Positions 6,530 to 7,634 of a stretch of DNA of 7,634 nucleotides are shown here, piece after piece. Numbering within the stretch: position 1 is the first letter of the stretch; every line of letters begins with the position of its first letter. This DNA is from SIG636 sp045592105. Its GTDB lineage: Bacteria; Bacillota; Clostridia; Oscillospirales; CAG-382. The notes under the pieces were generated by a model. The model was not told the DNA's origin. It saw only the letters and a list, made by a program, of their open reading frames with translations, and searched no databases. Location: the NCBI GenBank assembly GCA_045592105.1, contig JAZNUB010000038.1:1-7634 (forward strand), in the 5' to 3' direction. A program made the translations under genes and the position numbers.

Positions 6530-6730
6530 ACGGAAGATAAATAGATAAAATGGAAGAAAAACAGAGTGGTTTTTCGTGCTAATGCCCCACGATGATCGGA
6601 ATTTGGAGATGCCCGTCGTGCATATTAGGCGACGGAGATAAAATTTGTGTGCTTTTTGTATAAATATGCATAAAAAGGCTATATGCTTTTTGTAACTATT
6701 TACATTTTTTTGAGTTTTTTATAAAAAGAC
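6530..6730. other. AT-rich non-coding control region
   Basis: No gene is supported. The stretch contains two mutually exclusive small hairpins (7 bp, 6588-6594 with 6614-6620; 6 bp, 6613-6618 with 6630-6635), and two copies of TGCTTTTTGTA at 6650-6660 and 6684-6694. Between and overlapping the second copy, AAAAAG (6672-6677) can pair with CTTTTT (6686-6691). It lies upstream of the surface-protein promoter. Confidence 0.4.
6650..6694. repeat. Two 11-bp direct repeats (TGCTTTTTGTA)
   Basis: Perfect copies lie at 6650-6660 and 6684-6694, offset by 34 bp, roughly three helical turns, and about 40 bp upstream of the -35 box of the surface-protein promoter. They could be activator binding sites, but the low-complexity T run makes chance repetition possible. 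Confidence 0.3.
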
Positions 6731-6759
6731 TTGCTTTTTCCTTGGAAAAGGCGTATCAT
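6731..6759 (+). promoter_or_regulatory. Predicted promoter of the surface-protein gene
   Basis: TTGCTT (6731-6736) and TATCAT (6754-6759) have 17-bp spacing. Transcription would start near 6766, about 56 nt before the ATG. The boxes are weaker than those of the metabolic genes, which would suit regulated expression. Confidence 0.5.
6736..6749. promoter_or_regulatory. Palindrome in the promoter spacer, candidate operator
   Basis: TTTTCCTTGGAAAA is a dyad with 6-bp arms around a TT centre. It occupies the spacer between the -35 and -10 boxes, and a further C-G pair extends it at 6734/6751. A repressor bound here would block RNA polymerase. It does not match the CodY or LexA consensus, so the regulator is unknown. 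Confidence 0.35.
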
Positions 6760-6821
6760 ACAAGCGTTGGCGTATTCGTTTTTTGCAAATATTTGTATGT
6801 TTATGCAAGGAGGGAAAAGGC

Positions 6822-7634
6822 ATGAAAAAATTAGCATTGTTTCTCGTTTTCGCTCTCGTTTTGTCTCAGCTTGCGGTAGCTTCGTTCGCAAGCAATGAAA
6901 ACGAAGCTGTAACAGCACTAAAAAACGGCTTTACAGATATTGGATTTACTAACGGATACCATGGTTTTTGTGTCGATAATGACAAAAACGGCGCAAAAAC
7001 AGGTGGTGGATTCTCTGCCGCAGGAGACACTTCAGGTATAACCGATAACCAAAACAACAGCCCGATAGCAAACACTTTGAAGATAATGTTTACCCAATGC
7101 TTTGATTTGGTGTTTGAGTCTGACAATAACGGGTCATACAAGATTAAGAATGCAGATACCGTGCTTCAGGCTGTTATTTACAGTTATTCCGACCCGCAGG
7201 CGTATTCCTACATGTACGGTGATAGAAAAATCCTTAGGGATGCGGTAGACAAATTTGTAGCAGAAAACCCTAATTTTGTTGTTCCGGATGAAGGTTATTC
7301 TATAAATCGCGGTGAAGAAACTATAACCTTTTATTTTATGCGTTTGATTCCTAATGATTCTGATGTTCAGGATTTCTTTGCGTATAGGATAACGGTTAGC
7401 AAAAAAACTCAGCATAGCTGTGACTTTTCCAACGATTGGAAAACAGACGATGCCAACCACTGGCACGAGTGTGAGTGTGGCGCGAAGGCAGACGAAGCAC
7501 CCCATAACTTCAATATAGAATGCAGCGATGGCGCAAACCATTGGTTAGAGTGCGAGTGCGGCAAAAAGGCTGATGTAAAAACCCACGATTACTCCGAGGA
7601 TTGGAAAACAGACGATACCAACCACTGGCACGAA
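6822..7634 (+). CDS. Secreted surface protein with putative thioester (TQXA/TED) domain and HW-ECECG repeats, 3' end outside window
   Basis: The first 271 residues are present and the frame is open at the window edge. The start is clear: AAGGAGGG (6807-6814) lies 7-8 nt before ATG. Residues 1-23 form a signal peptide (KK, hydrophobic core 4-20, likely cleavage after SFA). Residues about 40-125 contain GFCVD (C50) and, 66 residues later, LQAVIYSYSD (Q116). These match the [YFL]C-hydrophobic and Q-x-x-hydrophobic-aromatic motifs whose Cys and Gln form the internal thioester of Gram-positive TQXA/TED adhesins; the usual Trp is Tyr (Y120). From H198 come two full repeats and part of a third with HWHECECG or HWLECECG, a His/Trp/Cys-rich pattern seen in clostridial surface proteins. 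A cell-wall anchor would be expected beyond the window. The likely role is covalent adhesion to host or community ligands. Exported, repetitive nature: confident. Thioester domain: moderately so. Confidence 0.85.
   Translation, partial: MKKLALFLVFALVLSQLAVASFASNENEAVTALKNGFTDIGFTNGYHGFCVDNDKNGAKTGGGFSAAGDTSGITDNQNNSPIANTLKIMFTQCFDLVFESDNNGSYKIKNADTVLQAVIYSYSDPQAYSYMYGDRKILRDAVDKFVAENPNFVVPDEGYSINRGEETITFYFMRLIPNDSDVQDFFAYRITVSKKTQHSCDFSNDWKTDDANHWHECECGAKADEAPHNFNIECSDGANHWLECECGKKADVKTHDYSEDWKTDDTNHWHE
7413..7634 (+). repeat. Intragenic tandem repeats encoding HW-x-ECECG units
   Basis: Units begin at the His codons at 7413, 7503 and 7584 (30, 27 and at least 17 residues). Each full unit carries an HW(H/L)ECECG core. 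The 36-nt segments 7434-7469 and 7599-7634 differ at only two positions, whereas the middle unit is clearly diverged. This suggests recent duplication or gene conversion of a two-unit block, and the array probably continues past the window. Confidence 0.9.

Noticed and set aside
6588..6635. Riboswitch-like alternative folds
   Set aside because: The stems are only 6-7 bp, no known aptamer core is recognisable and no U tract follows. They are kept only as a note on the control region.
7134..7541. Minus-strand open frame opposite the surface protein
   Set aside because: The plus strand has a strong ribosome binding site, signal peptide and repeats. The antisense frame has none of these.
6650..7634. 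CRISPR-like or tRNA features
   Set aside because: The direct repeats are either 11-bp T-rich copies or coding repeats in frame with a secreted protein. No array spacing and no cloverleaf were found anywhere in the window.

Overview
The window looks like a gut-type member of the Clostridia (Bacillota). Its genes have strong AGGAGG-type ribosome binding sites, SigA-like promoters (TTGACT-17-TATAAT, TTGCAC-17-TACAAT), moderate GC content and clostridial-style LacZ and GalM sequences. The exact lineage cannot be fixed from sequence alone. Both ends of the window lie in repetitive sequence (a 12-bp inverted repeat at base 1, a protein repeat array at base 7634), as would be expected if it were a whole short-read contig.

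Layout: 1-141 is a small transposon-like unit with perfect 12-bp terminal inverted repeats and a strong internal hairpin. 292-1596 (+) is a complete AAA_14/DUF4143 ATPase with its own promoter and a TTG start. 1607-1631 is a hairpin terminator shared by converging genes. 1666-2670 (-) is galM (aldose 1-epimerase), and 2831-5401 (+) is a GH2 beta-galactosidase. These last two are divergent and share a 160-bp control region with a promoter for each and a candidate LacI-type operator. 5402-5871 is mostly non-coding: a possible ORF remnant, an extended -10 promoter, then a hairpin-rich leader containing a REP/MITE-like unit. 5872-6267 (+) is a small four-helix membrane protein of unknown function, followed by a terminator. 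6320-6529 holds an open, RBS-less gene remnant. 6530-6821 is a long AT-rich leader and control region. From 6822 to the window end is the start of a secreted surface protein.

The divergent galM/beta-galactosidase pair makes biochemical sense. LacZ-type enzymes release beta-D-galactose from lactose or beta-galactosides, and GalM converts it to the alpha anomer used by galactokinase in the Leloir pathway. No transporter, kinase or regulator gene is visible here.

The most interesting object is the truncated 3' gene. It encodes a signal peptide, then a compact domain with the FCV ... LQAVIY signature expected of Cys-Gln thioester (TQXA/TED) adhesin domains, then tandem HW-x-ECECG repeats. Two of these repeats are almost identical at the DNA level. 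This suggests a covalent-attachment surface adhesin on a Cys/His/Trp-rich stalk. Second is the beta-galactosidase: all active-site residues are present, but it seems to lack nearly all of the Ig-like domain 4 of LacZ.
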